From NCBI RefSeq assembly GCF_019931145.1, contig NZ_JAIOUV010000007.1:210542-274541 (forward strand): a stretch of DNA of 64,000 nt, given 5' to 3'. Of this stretch, positions 26,070 to 35,228 are shown piece by piece. This stretch comes from Marinicella meishanensis (lineage in GTDB: Bacteria; Pseudomonadota; Gammaproteobacteria; Xanthomonadales; Marinicellaceae). A program made the position numbers and the translations under genes. The stretch's first letter is position 1; every line of letters begins with the position of its first letter. The notes below the pieces were generated by a model. It made no database searches, had not been told where the DNA came from, and saw only the letters and a list, made by a program, of their open reading frames with translations.

Positions 26070-26540
26070 ATGTTGTACCCCAAAGAATTTGGCAGTGACC
26101 CGTTGTTCCCACAAGCCTCGGATTTCAAGTGTGAATTCAAAGACCACTGGTCAGGCCAAGGCATCATGACCTTAAAAGCCTTCAAAAAAGGTGACACCAT
26201 CGCCAAACTGGCGGGTGAAGTGGTCAATTCAATGCGCGAACACACCTTTCAAATCGGCCACAACAAACACCTCTTGGATGATTATTTTGCCGGCCATTTT
26301 TTGCATTCCTGCGATCCCAACGCCAGCATCAACACCAAAGACCGCAAGGTGGTGGCCCTGAAAATCATCCAGGCCGGGGAATTCATTTCCATTGATTACA
26401 CCCACACAGAAGACTATTTGTTCCGCCAATTCAATTGTCGTTGTGGCAGCAAAAAGTGCCGCAAAGTCATCGCCGGTAAGAAAGAAATCCCCCGCAGCAG
26501 CTTGACAGTCAGCGGTTATTACGGCGATGATGATTACTGA
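26070..26540 (+). CDS. SET-domain protein (putative lysine methyltransferase)
   Basis: ATG at 26070 (MLYPKEFGSDPLF) lies nine bases after GAGG; product 156 residues. It has a minimal SET fold: SGQGIMTLKAFKKGD (SAM-binding GxG-like start), HFLHSCDPNASIN (the H-S-C-x-P-N signature), GEFISIDYTHTEDYLF with the catalytic Tyr region, and a post-SET cluster CRCGSKKCRKVI that likely binds zinc with an upstream Cys. Bacterial SET proteins methylate lysines of proteins, with few known targets. The gene appears alone, followed by a cupin gene about 100 bp later. Confidence 0.85.
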   Translation: MLYPKEFGSDPLFPQASDFKCEFKDHWSGQGIMTLKAFKKGDTIAKLAGEVVNSMREHTFQIGHNKHLLDDYFAGHFLHSCDPNASINTKDRKVVALKIIQAGEFISIDYTHTEDYLFRQFNCRCGSKKCRKVIAGKKEIPRSSLTVSGYYGDDDY

Positions 26541-26577
26541 ACCATCAACTGCAATGACTGTGAATCAATTGACTGGT

Positions 26578-26632
26578 GCCTGTTAACACCAATGCAGCCT
26601 GAACAGTGGTCTTTCAGTTGGTGTTAACAGGC
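26578..26632. promoter_or_regulatory. 15-bp inverted repeat before the cupin gene
   Basis: GCCTGTTAACACCAA (26578-26592) is inverted exactly at 26618-26632. It lies 8 bp before the cupin start. Without a T run it is unlikely to be an intrinsic terminator; it could be an operator or an mRNA structure controlling translation. Confidence 0.45.
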
Positions 26633-26640
26633 CCTGGAGT

Positions 26641-27012
26641 ATGAGCGTGCCGATCAAAGTCAACAACCCGACCAAAATTGCCAAAAAACTGGATGCCATG
26701 GAATTCCATGATTTGGGTCGCTTCGGTGACGGCAGCAGCGGGGTGTTTTGGGGTGAAGCCAGTGACTGGTCACCCTGGGAAATGCACCCTGAATGTGACG
26801 AGCTATTGCACGTCCTGGAAGGTGCCATCAAACTGGAGATCTTGCCTGAGATGGGTGAAGACATCACCGTTTTGGAACTGCGCACCGGTGATTTCGTCAC
26901 CGTACCCAAGGGGCTGTGGCACCGCCAAAAACTGCTGGCCCAAACCAAAGAGTATTACCTCACCCCGGGTCCCACCCTGCATTCACATCACTTGGATCCG
27001 CGCAAAGCCTGA
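26641..27012 (+). CDS. Small cupin-domain protein
   Basis: The 123-residue protein is a single cupin barrel: motif 1 is represented by EMHPECDELLHVLEGAIKLE and motif 2 by GDFVTVPKGLWHRQKLL, with His and Glu residues that could bind a metal. Cupins of this size include isomerases, dioxygenases and sugar-binding proteins, so the function is open. The GGAG just before the ATG is closer than usual (one base), so translation may be weak or depend on the inverted repeat upstream. Confidence 0.78.
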   Translation: MSVPIKVNNPTKIAKKLDAMEFHDLGRFGDGSSGVFWGEASDWSPWEMHPECDELLHVLEGAIKLEILPEMGEDITVLELRTGDFVTVPKGLWHRQKLLAQTKEYYLTPGPTLHSHHLDPRKA

Positions 27013-27057
27013 ATTGAACCCATCCATCCCTGGCCGATTGATTACTGGCGCTGCCTA

Positions 27058-28445
27058 TCATAACTGAGTGCAGAGATTGCCGTCAAAGTCATCGGCATAA
27101 ATGGTGTCCGATGGGTCTTGTCTGATGTTGGCCGGGGCGGCTAAAAACGCTGAATAATCGATCACCCCCATGGCCCCGCCAATGACGTCATCGAGTGAAT
27201 CAGACACGCGATTGCCACTGCCACCGGGGTTGTTCACATGGGTGGGGCCGGTCACGTCATGCCACCAGTTGTTGGTGACATCGATGGTGTTGTTGTTGAC
27301 CCCGGCATGATTGGCGGCAGAGCCTTGATTGCTGAACCCATTGAAGTTGAATGCATACACCCCGAGGCTGCGGCATTGGTGCTGAGGAAAAGACCGTAGT
27401 CATTGCCAGTAAACTCAGAACAATTGACCGCTATTGAAGTCAATTCATTACCGATCAAGCTGGTTGGCAACACATCAATTCCGGCCTCACCATTGCCAGT
27501 AAAAACCGAGCGGGTGACGTCAAAAGTGCTGGCACTGATCAAGAAAATACCAGGCAGACCATCGATCACACCATTGTTGGTGAAGCGGGCATCGGAAATT
27601 TGGGTGTTGATCATGTCAATCACTGCCAAGCCGGGGCCGCGGTTGTTGTCGGCCATGAGATTTTGCACCGTTAAGCCGCCTGCACCATCCACCAATACAC
27701 CGGCCGAATCGACGCTGTCATCGCCATTCTCCAGCACCACCGAATCGGTGATGAACACCGAAATGTTGTCGGTATCGGTGACAGAGAACACGTCAATGCC
27801 CTCACCGATGTTGTTGTTCACGGTGATGTTGTGAACCCAGATTTGGGTGCCTTCAGGACCATCCAGGCTCAAGCCACTGCTGCCGTTGTTGTTGGCCGTG
27901 GTTTGGCTGACGCTGATGGTGTGATTGCCTACCGCCGCCTCCACATCGATGCCATCATTGTTGTTGCCTGATGCCGTCACACCCGTGATGGTGATGTCCA
28001 CATCAACCAAATCCAAGCCAATGCCATCATCGTCGTTGGCCAGCACCACAAATCCATGGATGGCCACATTGCCCAAGAAAAAACTGCCACTGTGAAGCCA
28101 GGACGAACCAATGGCTGGGGTCAATTGGGCGGTGCCAATGGCTGGTATGTTGTTGGCATCCACCGCAGTGAATTGGATGCTGCCTTCTGTTTAATTGGTC
28201 AAAGCACTGCCCATCTGTGACAACTCAACGGCTTCTGGGTAAGTCCCAGGAAACACCCGAATGTCATCATCGGGTGCGGCCTGATTCAATGCCGCTTTGA
28301 TGGTGGGGTAACAATCGTTCAAGCCCGCGCAGTTGCCGACATTGTCGACATAATGGGTGGCCGCCAGCACCACCGCGGGTTGGGTGGCAAGTTACAGCAA
28401 AATCAGGGCTCGGATTGGGTGTGGGAATGAAAGGCTTGGGTTCAT
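27058..28445 (-). pseudogene. Decayed secreted beta-helix gene (two stops, one frameshift)
   Basis: An ATG at 28445 begins a signal peptide (MNPSLSFPHPIRALILL) interrupted by an in-frame TAA. The same frame continues LATQPAVVLAATHYVDNVGN to a second TAA near 28191, then resumes TEGSIQFTAVDANNIPAIG for about 290 residues of beta-helix rungs. At about 27372 a four-G run needs one more G to keep the frame; after it the protein continues VYAFNFNGFSNQGSAANHAG to the end DTIYADDFDGNLCTQL, with a diverged C-terminal motif. Three lesions in one reading frame point to a recent pseudogene; sequencing error could explain one, hardly all. Confidence 0.8.
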
Positions 28446-28463
28446 GGGTTCAGTCGGTTGTTC

Positions 28464-29036
28464 TCAATGCGACTTTTTCACAAAGTCGGTGGTGATCACA
28501 ATGCGTTGGCTCTCAACTTTACCTTCGATCTGTTTGCGGTTGTCTGGCACCAGGGCAATGTTCCTCACCGCCGTGCCTTGTTTGGCGGTGAAACCGCCGC
28601 CTTTGACCTTCAGGTCTTTGATCAGCGTTACGGTGTCGCCAGCCAACAATTCAGACCCATGACAATCGGTGTGCTTGACTTGCTCTTGACCTTCGCCGGT
28701 GGCTTGGGCCCATTGCAGCAACTCATCATCCAAATACAGCATGTCCAACAAATCACGCGGCCAACCTTCGGCTGACAAACGCGTCAACAGGCGCCAGGAC
28801 AACACTTTGATGGCTGGCACTTCACTCCACATGCATTCGTTCAAACAACGCCAATGATTGGGCTCAGTGACGGCTGGATCATCAATTTGTTGTCGACATG
28901 TGGTACACAAATAAGCGCAGGTATCCACCTCAGGATGGGTCACGGGTGGCACGGCATAGACTTGCAAGTCTGTGGTGGACTGGCACATTTCACAACAGCC
29001 GCCTGAACGGTCTGTCAATGGGGCAGTTAAATTCAT
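28464..29036 (-). CDS. yjdM: PhnA / YjdM-family zinc-ribbon protein
   Basis: With ATG at 29036 (MNLTAPLTDRSGGCCEMC) the product has 190 residues, the normal length. The N-terminal zinc ribbon has paired cysteines (GGCCEMC and CTTC), and the C-terminal domain includes HTDCHGSELLAGDTVTLIKD and VKGGGFTAKQGTAVRNI, typical of the family. Once linked to phosphonoacetate use, the family is widespread without phosphonate genes and its role is unclear. The 5' side is divergent from the metalloprotease gene; no phosphonate genes are nearby. Confidence 0.9.
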   Translation of the reverse strand: MNLTAPLTDRSGGCCEMCQSTTDLQVYAVPPVTHPEVDTCAYLCTTCRQQIDDPAVTEPNHWRCLNECMWSEVPAIKVLSWRLLTRLSAEGWPRDLLDMLYLDDELLQWAQATGEGQEQVKHTDCHGSELLAGDTVTLIKDLKVKGGGFTAKQGTAVRNIALVPDNRKQIEGKVESQRIVITTDFVKKSH

Positions 29037-29153
29037 CCGCGCATTGTACCCGAAAGCCCGACTCGACCCCAGCTTCGAATGGAATTTATCAGTGACTTTT
29101 GGGCCCAAGCTTGGCATACTGAAATCAGTATTGACCTGACCCATGAGAAACCC

Positions 29154-31571
29154 ATGTCCCGATTGTTTTTATTGATTTGTTTGTTTGGCTTGTCCAACCC
29201 ATCCACCGCAGCCGATCCAGAACTGCCCAGCATCGACCAATTCACCGCGCAGATGACCTTGCATGAAGGTTTTGTTGACTTCTATTGGGCCGACAGCAGC
29301 GGCAAAATTTTCCTCAAATTGGAACAGTTTGAAGTTGATTTGCTGTATGTGTATTACCTGCAATCCGGGGTGGGATCGAATGACCTGGCCTTGGACCGGG
29401 GTCAAATCGGTGACCAGGCCTTGGTCCACTTCAAACGCTTGGGCAATCAGGTGCTGCTGGTGGAACCCAACCAAACATTTCGGGCCAACACCAACAATGC
29501 CTCAGAACGCCAAGCCGTCACCGATGGCTTTGCCCAATCGGTGTTGTGGGGCGGACAAGTTGTGGCACAATCCGGTGAGGCGGTGTTGGTTGACTGGACC
29601 GACTTTTTGCTGCGAGACTCGCAAGGGGTGAGCAATCGGTTGGAACAACTGAAACAAGGCCAGTTCGCCGTTGACCCCAAGCGCTCGGCCATTTACCCCG
29701 ACAACACCAAAAACTTTCAGAACAACACCGAGTTTGAGGCGTTGTTGACTTTTCAAGGCAGCAAACCCGGGGCGCACATCCGCTCGGTGTCGCCCAGAAA
29801 CGATGTGTTCAGCATCCGCACCCACCATTCCCTGGTCGCATTGCCAGCCATCCCCCACACACCCCGGCCGTATGATGCCCGCTCAGGGGGCATTCCACTG
29901 ACCTTCTATGATTACGCCGCCCCTTTGGGAGAACCGATGACCCAACAATGGGCGATTCGGCATCGTCTGGAGAAACAAAACCCCGAAGCCGCAGTCAGCG
30001 ATCCGGTTGAGCCGATAGTCTATTACCTCGATTCCGGCACCCCAGAACCCGTGCGTTCCGCCCTGCTGGATGGCGCCCGGTGGTGGGCGCCAGCATTTGA
30101 GGCCGCCGGGTTTTCCAACGCTTTTGAAGTCAAGCTGCTGCCGCCTGATGCCGATCCCTTGGACATCCGCTACAACACCATTCAATGGGTGCACCGTTCC
30201 ACCCGGGGCTGGTCCTATGGCGCCAGTGTGGTGGACCCCCGCAGCGGCGAAATCCTCAAAGGCCATGTGACTTTGGGTTCTTTGCGGGTCAGACAAGACA
30301 TGCTGATCGCCCAAAGTCTGCTCTCACCCTATGACGGGGTGAAAGATGCCGCGGCCATGGAACAGGCCGTGCAAGACATGGCCCTGGCGCGCTTGCGCCA
30401 ATTGTCGGCCCATGAAGTCGGCCACACCCTCGGCTTGATCCACAATTTCAGTGCCAGTGCCAACGATCGGGCTTCGGTGATGGACTACCCCCACCCTTTG
30501 ATCAAAATCACGGCCTCAGGAGATTTGAGCTTGACAGACGCTTATGACGTTGGGATCGGTGCCTGGGACCAAGTTTCGTTGCGTTACCTGTATCAAGAGT
30601 TCGCCGATGAAGCCACGGCCTTACCGCAGTTGTTGCAAGATGCCCGCCGGCAAGGCTTGGATTTCATTGCCGATCGCGATGCCCGTGCCCCTGGTGGCAG
30701 TCACCCCAATGCCCATTTGTGGGACAATGGCGCCGATGCCACTCAAGGCTTGTTGGACGTGCTGGCCGTCAGACAAAAAGCCTTGCAACAGTTTGGTTTG
30801 AACACCATCAAAACCGGCGAATACGTGGCCAATCTGGAAAAACACCTGGTGCCGGTGTACCTGTTTCATCGCTACCAAACCGAAGCCGCGGTGAAGTTGA
30901 TCGCCGGGGTGGATTACCGTTACGCGGTCAAAGGTGAAGGCCAAGTGGCGGCCACCATGGTCCCCACAGCCCAACAACTGGCGGCTTTGGATGCGGTGCT
31001 GCAAACCATTGACGTGAAGCATTTGGCCTTGCCGGAAGACCTGTTGACTTTGATGTTGCCCCCAGTGGCAGGCAGCCGCCGTGACCGGGAACACTTCCAA
31101 CACCGCACCGGCTTGAATTTTGATGCTTTGGGGGTGGCTGAAACCGCAGCCAAACACAGCCTCGGCCTGTTGTTGCAAGTGGAGCGGGCCAACCGCCTGG
31201 TTGAACACCATGCGCGGCAGGCCGAACAGCCCAGCCTGGAAGCGGTGTTGAACACCATCTGGGACCACACCTGGGACCGGTCGCACAAAAACGAATACCA
31301 CCAAGCGGTGCAATTGGGCATCAACTGGGTGGCCCTGACAGCCATCATGAATTTGGCCCGTGACCCGCAGGCGGCGCCATTGACCCGGGCCACGGTGTTG
31401 AGTTTTCTGGAACGCAAGAAAAAGGTGTTGAAACGGTTTCGCCGCAATGAAGGCTTTGGCTTGATGTCAATCAATGCGGTGAATTTTCTGCTGCAAAACC
31501 CTGGTCTTGAACAACCAGCCAGCCCCCAACCCATGCCACCCGGCTCACCGATAGGCATGCTGACTCACTGA
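29154..31571 (+). CDS. Exported zinc-dependent metalloprotease (DUF5117/DUF4953)
   Basis: ATG at 29154 (MSRLFLLICLFGLSNPSTAA) starts a signal peptide; product 805 residues. The zinc site is HEVGHTLGLIHNF (His420, Glu421, His424, further His430), followed by SVMDYPHP, a metzincin-like Met-turn. The N-terminal part (SGKIFLKLEQFEVDLLYVYY) matches the DUF5117/5118 region and the C-terminal part the helical DUF4953 extension. Members are large envelope or secreted peptidases of Bacteroidota and gammaproteobacteria with unknown substrates. It lacks the shared C-terminal motif seen on other exported proteins here. Confidence 0.9.
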   Translation: MSRLFLLICLFGLSNPSTAADPELPSIDQFTAQMTLHEGFVDFYWADSSGKIFLKLEQFEVDLLYVYYLQSGVGSNDLALDRGQIGDQALVHFKRLGNQVLLVEPNQTFRANTNNASERQAVTDGFAQSVLWGGQVVAQSGEAVLVDWTDFLLRDSQGVSNRLEQLKQGQFAVDPKRSAIYPDNTKNFQNNTEFEALLTFQGSKPGAHIRSVSPRNDVFSIRTHHSLVALPAIPHTPRPYDARSGGIPLTFYDYAAPLGEPMTQQWAIRHRLEKQNPEAAVSDPVEPIVYYLDSGTPEPVRSALLDGARWWAPAFEAAGFSNAFEVKLLPPDADPLDIRYNTIQWVHRSTRGWSYGASVVDPRSGEILKGHVTLGSLRVRQDMLIAQSLLSPYDGVKDAAAMEQAVQDMALARLRQLSAHEVGHTLGLIHNFSASANDRASVMDYPHPLIKITASGDLSLTDAYDVGIGAWDQVSLRYLYQEFADEATALPQLLQDARRQGLDFIADRDARAPGGSHPNAHLWDNGADATQGLLDVLAVRQKALQQFGLNTIKTGEYVANLEKHLVPVYLFHRYQTEAAVKLIAGVDYRYAVKGEGQVAATMVPTAQQLAALDAVLQTIDVKHLALPEDLLTLMLPPVAGSRRDREHFQHRTGLNFDALGVAETAAKHSLGLLLQVERANRLVEHHARQAEQPSLEAVLNTIWDHTWDRSHKNEYHQAVQLGINWVALTAIMNLARDPQAAPLTRATVLSFLERKKKVLKRFRRNEGFGLMSINAVNFLLQNPGLEQPASPQPMPPGSPIGMLTH

Positions 31572-31721
31572 GCTTGATCGGGACGCCAATCCCAGCAACC
31601 ACTGGCGGTGAATGTATCTGAATGTAGCGGATTTGATTCATGTTGTTTCAATCACGCCTGACTAACGATTAATTAACTTTTCAAAAGTATAATTTTTCAC
31701 AAAAATCGTCGGAGTCATGAC

Positions 31722-33140
31722 ATGGGATACCGCATCCGTTTTCATTTGCTTTGGCTGAGCCTGATGGCCTTTCCACAAGCCCTTTGGTCAGCTGTCAGTC
31801 TGAGCCAAAATCAACAGGGCCAAGCCTTGGTGGTGCCCTATTACACCGTGGCCAATGGCCTGAACACTTTGGTCTCCATCAACAACCACCAAAACCACCC
31901 CAAAGCCCTGAAAATTCACCTCAAAGACGGTCGACTGGGAGCCAACATCCAGTCGTTTAATGTGTATCTGGGGGCCCATGAATCATGGAATTTTGCCATG
32001 GCTGAAGACCCCAATGGGCCCTTGATTCTGAGCAGTGACAACTCCTGTGCCTTAAACCTGGACACCGGAGCCAGTGGCCAACCAACCACCAGTGAGCCCA
32101 GCTGGGATCGCCTGGTTGGGGTGATTGAAGTCATTGAAATGGGTCAAGTACTCACTGAATCCAATGACTTTTTTGGCAACTTGACTGAGCAAGAAAACTG
32201 CCAGCGCTTGGCCGATGCCTGGTATGCCCAGGGGCCCAACAGCTTTTGGCAAGCCGAATCAAGCGCTGAGATGGCGCCTGCCAATGGCGGCTTGTCGGCC
32301 GCTGTCAGCGTGATCGATGTGAGCAACGGTTGGGCCATTAACATCCCCACCCTGGCATTCAATGACTTTTTTGCGGCAAACACCATCCACCACCGCAGTC
32401 CAGAAGCCGCCGAACCCAATTTGGCCAGTGGCAGCCATGACAGCCTGCTGTTGCATCAAGGCCAAGTCATGCAAACCACCTGGCCCACCGGTCATGAAGC
32501 CATCAGTGCTTTGTTGATGACGACAGGGATTGAGAATGCATATGATTTGAGTCTATTTGTGGCCGCTGAAAATGATTTCATTTTGAGTTTCCCCACTTGG
32601 TCTTATCACCGGGACCAAGCAGACAGCCAAAAACCGTTCATCACCAACCCTGTTCATGGGTTTTTGTTTGGCACCAGTTACCGGCAACGCAACCCACTTT
32701 TTCATTATGATCACACTGGACAACAGGAACGCGGTGGTTACGGTGGCTCGATAGATCCTCACCCTCCAGAGGTGGATTGGATTTTGCCGGGTGTAACCAT
32801 GACTTTTGCTGTCAATGATTCTTATGACGTGGTGGATTCATTCCTGTCTGGAGAAATCAGAGACAATGTCAGCCCATTGGGGGTTCCCATCTCTGCGGAA
32901 TACAAAGGTCGTGTGAAATTTGCCTTTGCCGAATACAACAGCCTGGGCAACGATCGAGGGATCGATGCCCACACCGGTACACCACAAACTTATCATGGAT
33001 TGCCTGTGACAGGTTTTATGGGCATGAAGTTTTACAACGCGGGCGCTGGCCCCGGCTTGTTGGCGACTTATGCGTGGTCCAATGCACACTCATCGGATCG
33101 ACACATCAATGATTTGACCGGAGAAAATCATGCAGAGTAA
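31722..33140 (+). CDS. Exported protein of unknown function, paralogue A
   Basis: The 472-residue product has a signal peptide (MGYRIRFHLLWLSLMAFPQA) and no domain I recognise. The region ALVVPYYTVANGLNTLVSIN and later LVGVIEVIEMGQVL, NGGLSAAVSVIDVSNGWAIN and HQGQVMQTTWPTGHEAISAL recur in the next gene, so the two are tandem paralogues. The sequence looks beta-rich. A TATAAT (31688-31693) precedes it without a clear -35. Its 3' end overlaps the start of paralogue B by 11 nt, so both are co-transcribed. Confidence 0.8.
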   Translation: MGYRIRFHLLWLSLMAFPQALWSAVSLSQNQQGQALVVPYYTVANGLNTLVSINNHQNHPKALKIHLKDGRLGANIQSFNVYLGAHESWNFAMAEDPNGPLILSSDNSCALNLDTGASGQPTTSEPSWDRLVGVIEVIEMGQVLTESNDFFGNLTEQENCQRLADAWYAQGPNSFWQAESSAEMAPANGGLSAAVSVIDVSNGWAINIPTLAFNDFFAANTIHHRSPEAAEPNLASGSHDSLLLHQGQVMQTTWPTGHEAISALLMTTGIENAYDLSLFVAAENDFILSFPTWSYHRDQADSQKPFITNPVHGFLFGTSYRQRNPLFHYDHTGQQERGGYGGSIDPHPPEVDWILPGVTMTFAVNDSYDVVDSFLSGEIRDNVSPLGVPISAEYKGRVKFAFAEYNSLGNDRGIDAHTGTPQTYHGLPVTGFMGMKFYNAGAGPGLLATYAWSNAHSSDRHINDLTGENHAE

Positions 33141-34587
33141 ACACATGTTTTTGCTGGCCGTTTCTGCTTGCTTGTTGAGTTGGGACACCATGTCAGCAGT
33201 GCATCACAGCCAATCCGGCCACGGCCAGTTCAACTTGATCCCTTTTTATTCCGTTGATCAAGGATTGAATACGGTCTTTTCAATCCACAACACGCAAAAC
33301 CAACCCAAAGCCATTAAAGTGATCATCAAAGATGGCCACCTATCAATGCCACTGTTGTCGTTTAATTTGTATTTGGACAGCAACGATGCTTGGAATACCG
33401 TTTTGATCAAACAGGGTGATGAATTGAAAATGATCTACTATGACGAGTCATGTGGCCTCAACCTACCGGAAACCAGTGACTTCGTGGTGCCGTTACCGGC
33501 AGAGAACGCAAACAACTTCCGGTGGGAAAATGGGCTGATCGAAGTGATCGAAATGGGCAATGTAGACACCAATTCAGGCACCATAAACAGCGGCGAAAAT
33601 GGACTGATACCGCTGTCTGAACAATGCGAACAACTGGCAGCTGCTTGGGAAAACAATGGGGTTTGGCAAACAGACCCCAGCCAAGAAATGTTACCGGCCA
33701 GTGGCGGTGTGTTGGTTCAAGCCACCTTGATAGACGTGAGCAATGGCTTTGCTTTTGATGTGCCGGTTGAGGTACTTGATGGTTTTCATCCGGAGTCATC
33801 CACGGCACATTTTAATCCAGAGGTGGCTGTCCCTGACATTTCAAGTGGCACCCATGAGAGCCTGTTGATCCACGATTCTCAAGTGTGGCACACCACTTGG
33901 CCCACTGGCTATGAGGCGGTCAGTGCCTTATTGATGAAAACCACTTTGGCCAATGAATACGACGTGACGGCAGCCATCGCCGGGGTCAATGAGTGGGTGA
34001 TCAGTTTTCCCACCTTGGCATACCACCAGGCAAACCCCGAATCGTCAACCCCGTTTTGGTTTGAGGGGAGCGATGAATTCAGGTTCCCAGGCACCCCCAG
34101 TGACGATTACAAGTTTTTCGACCGTGATGGACAAATCAGCGGTGGCATTTGGGGTTGTATCCCCATCCTGCCGCCGGATGTGTATTGCCCCCCATTGGGC
34201 GTTTTGAGCCATGCAGTGAACATCTACGTGGTGCACCCTTGGGGTGAGGAATTGCCCCAATCGATTTTGTCTGAACCGGCTGATGAACAGGTGCGCTCTT
34301 TGAATCTGTGGGGTTCAGGCATCAGCAACGCCGAATTCATCACGGGTCAAGCCACCTTATACATCAAACGGCCTGACCATGTGGCTATCGGGGTTTATGA
34401 CCATTACCTACCCAACACCCGCGGGGTGGATGCCAGCACCGACGATCCGGTGATCTTCCATGGTTTACCAGTCACTGGCTTTGCGGTCCAGGTGTATCAA
34501 AACATGAATGCCCAGCCAGGGCTGTTGGCCACCTATGCCACAGCCAAAGCACATCAGGGTGAGCGCTTGATCTCCACCGAGGAATGA
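33130..34587 (+). CDS. Exported protein of unknown function, paralogue B
   Basis: The start at 33130 has GGAG six bases upstream within the end of paralogue A. The 485-residue product has a signal peptide (MQSKHMFLLAVSACLLSWDT) and parallels paralogue A throughout: FNLIPFYSVDQGLNTVFSIH, LIEVIEMGNVDTN, GGVLVQATLIDVSNGFAFD, TWPTGYEAVSALLM and a common end FHGLPVTGFAVQVYQN. The shared IEVIEMG, IDVSNG and WPTG(H/Y)EA(I/V)SALLM segments mark a family; function unknown. The pair is likely envelope-located. Confidence 0.8.
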   Translation: MQSKHMFLLAVSACLLSWDTMSAVHHSQSGHGQFNLIPFYSVDQGLNTVFSIHNTQNQPKAIKVIIKDGHLSMPLLSFNLYLDSNDAWNTVLIKQGDELKMIYYDESCGLNLPETSDFVVPLPAENANNFRWENGLIEVIEMGNVDTNSGTINSGENGLIPLSEQCEQLAAAWENNGVWQTDPSQEMLPASGGVLVQATLIDVSNGFAFDVPVEVLDGFHPESSTAHFNPEVAVPDISSGTHESLLIHDSQVWHTTWPTGYEAVSALLMKTTLANEYDVTAAIAGVNEWVISFPTLAYHQANPESSTPFWFEGSDEFRFPGTPSDDYKFFDRDGQISGGIWGCIPILPPDVYCPPLGVLSHAVNIYVVHPWGEELPQSILSEPADEQVRSLNLWGSGISNAEFITGQATLYIKRPDHVAIGVYDHYLPNTRGVDASTDDPVIFHGLPVTGFAVQVYQNMNAQPGLLATYATAKAHQGERLISTEE

Positions 34588-34592
34588 ATTGG

Positions 34593-34611
34593 GCCCCAGC
34601 TCAGCTGGGGC
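34593..34611. terminator. GC-rich hairpin between convergent genes
   Basis: GCCCCAGC and GCTGGGGC pair around TCA six bases after the stop of paralogue B. There is no T run, so it is a weak terminator candidate or an mRNA-stabilising hairpin. Confidence 0.4.
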
Positions 34612-34626
34612 ACGGATGATGGATGA

Positions 34627-35109
34627 TCAAGCCGCGAGGGCTTGTTCGATGTGTTTTTTCAATTCGGCCGGCTTGGTGGTCGGTGCAAATCGCTTGATGG
34701 GTTGACCGTCTTTACCAATCAAAAATTTGGTGAAATTCCATTTGATGTTCTTACCCAAGGTTCCGGGTAATGCGTCTTTCAGGTACTTGAACACCGGATG
34801 TGCGTCGTCACCATTGACTTTGATCTTGCCAAACATGGGAAAGCTGACACCGTAGTTCAATTCACAAAACTCACTGATTTCAGTCTCAGTGCCGGGTTCT
34901 TGTTTGCCAAATTGGTTGCACGGGAAACCCAGGATCACCAAGCCTTGGTCATGAAATTCTTGGTACAGTTCTTGCAGCCCTTGGTATTGTGGGGTCAAGC
35001 CACATTGGCTGGCGGTATTGACAACCAGCACCACCTGGCCTTGGTAGGCATCCATGGCTTGTTCCTGGCCGGTTAATGTGGTGGCTTTGAAATCATAAAA
35101 TGCGGTCAT
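34627..35109 (-). CDS. Glutathione peroxidase
   Basis: The 160-residue protein is a Cys-type glutathione peroxidase: VVNTASQCGLTPQYQGLQEL with peroxidatic Cys36, LGFPCNQFGKQEPG with the conserved Gln and resolving Cys, and IKWNFTKFLIGKDGQPIKRF with the Trp-Asn pair completing the active site. Many bacterial members use thioredoxin rather than glutathione to reduce peroxides. The start at 35109 (MTAFYDFKATTL) gives family length. It stands alone on the minus strand with a hairpin on its 3' side. Confidence 0.94.
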   Translation of the reverse strand: MTAFYDFKATTLTGQEQAMDAYQGQVVLVVNTASQCGLTPQYQGLQELYQEFHDQGLVILGFPCNQFGKQEPGTETEISEFCELNYGVSFPMFGKIKVNGDDAHPVFKYLKDALPGTLGKNIKWNFTKFLIGKDGQPIKRFAPTTKPAELKKHIEQALAA

Positions 35110-35177
35110 GTTGGTTACCGAAAATTGAAAACTTCATTATGGTGTCATCTGGGTGAAAATCAAAGCAAAGTTGAGCA

Positions 35178-35210
35178 CAAAAAAACCCAGCCGAAGCTGG
35201 GTTTTTTTTT
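35178..35210. terminator. Bidirectional intrinsic terminator
   Basis: AACCCAGC (35184-35191) pairs with GCTGGGTT (35196-35203) around CGAA, with A-run and T-run on the two sides. It ends the minus-strand surface-protein gene at 35229. Confidence 0.88.
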
Positions 35211-35228
35211 CAAACATGGCGAACTCGA

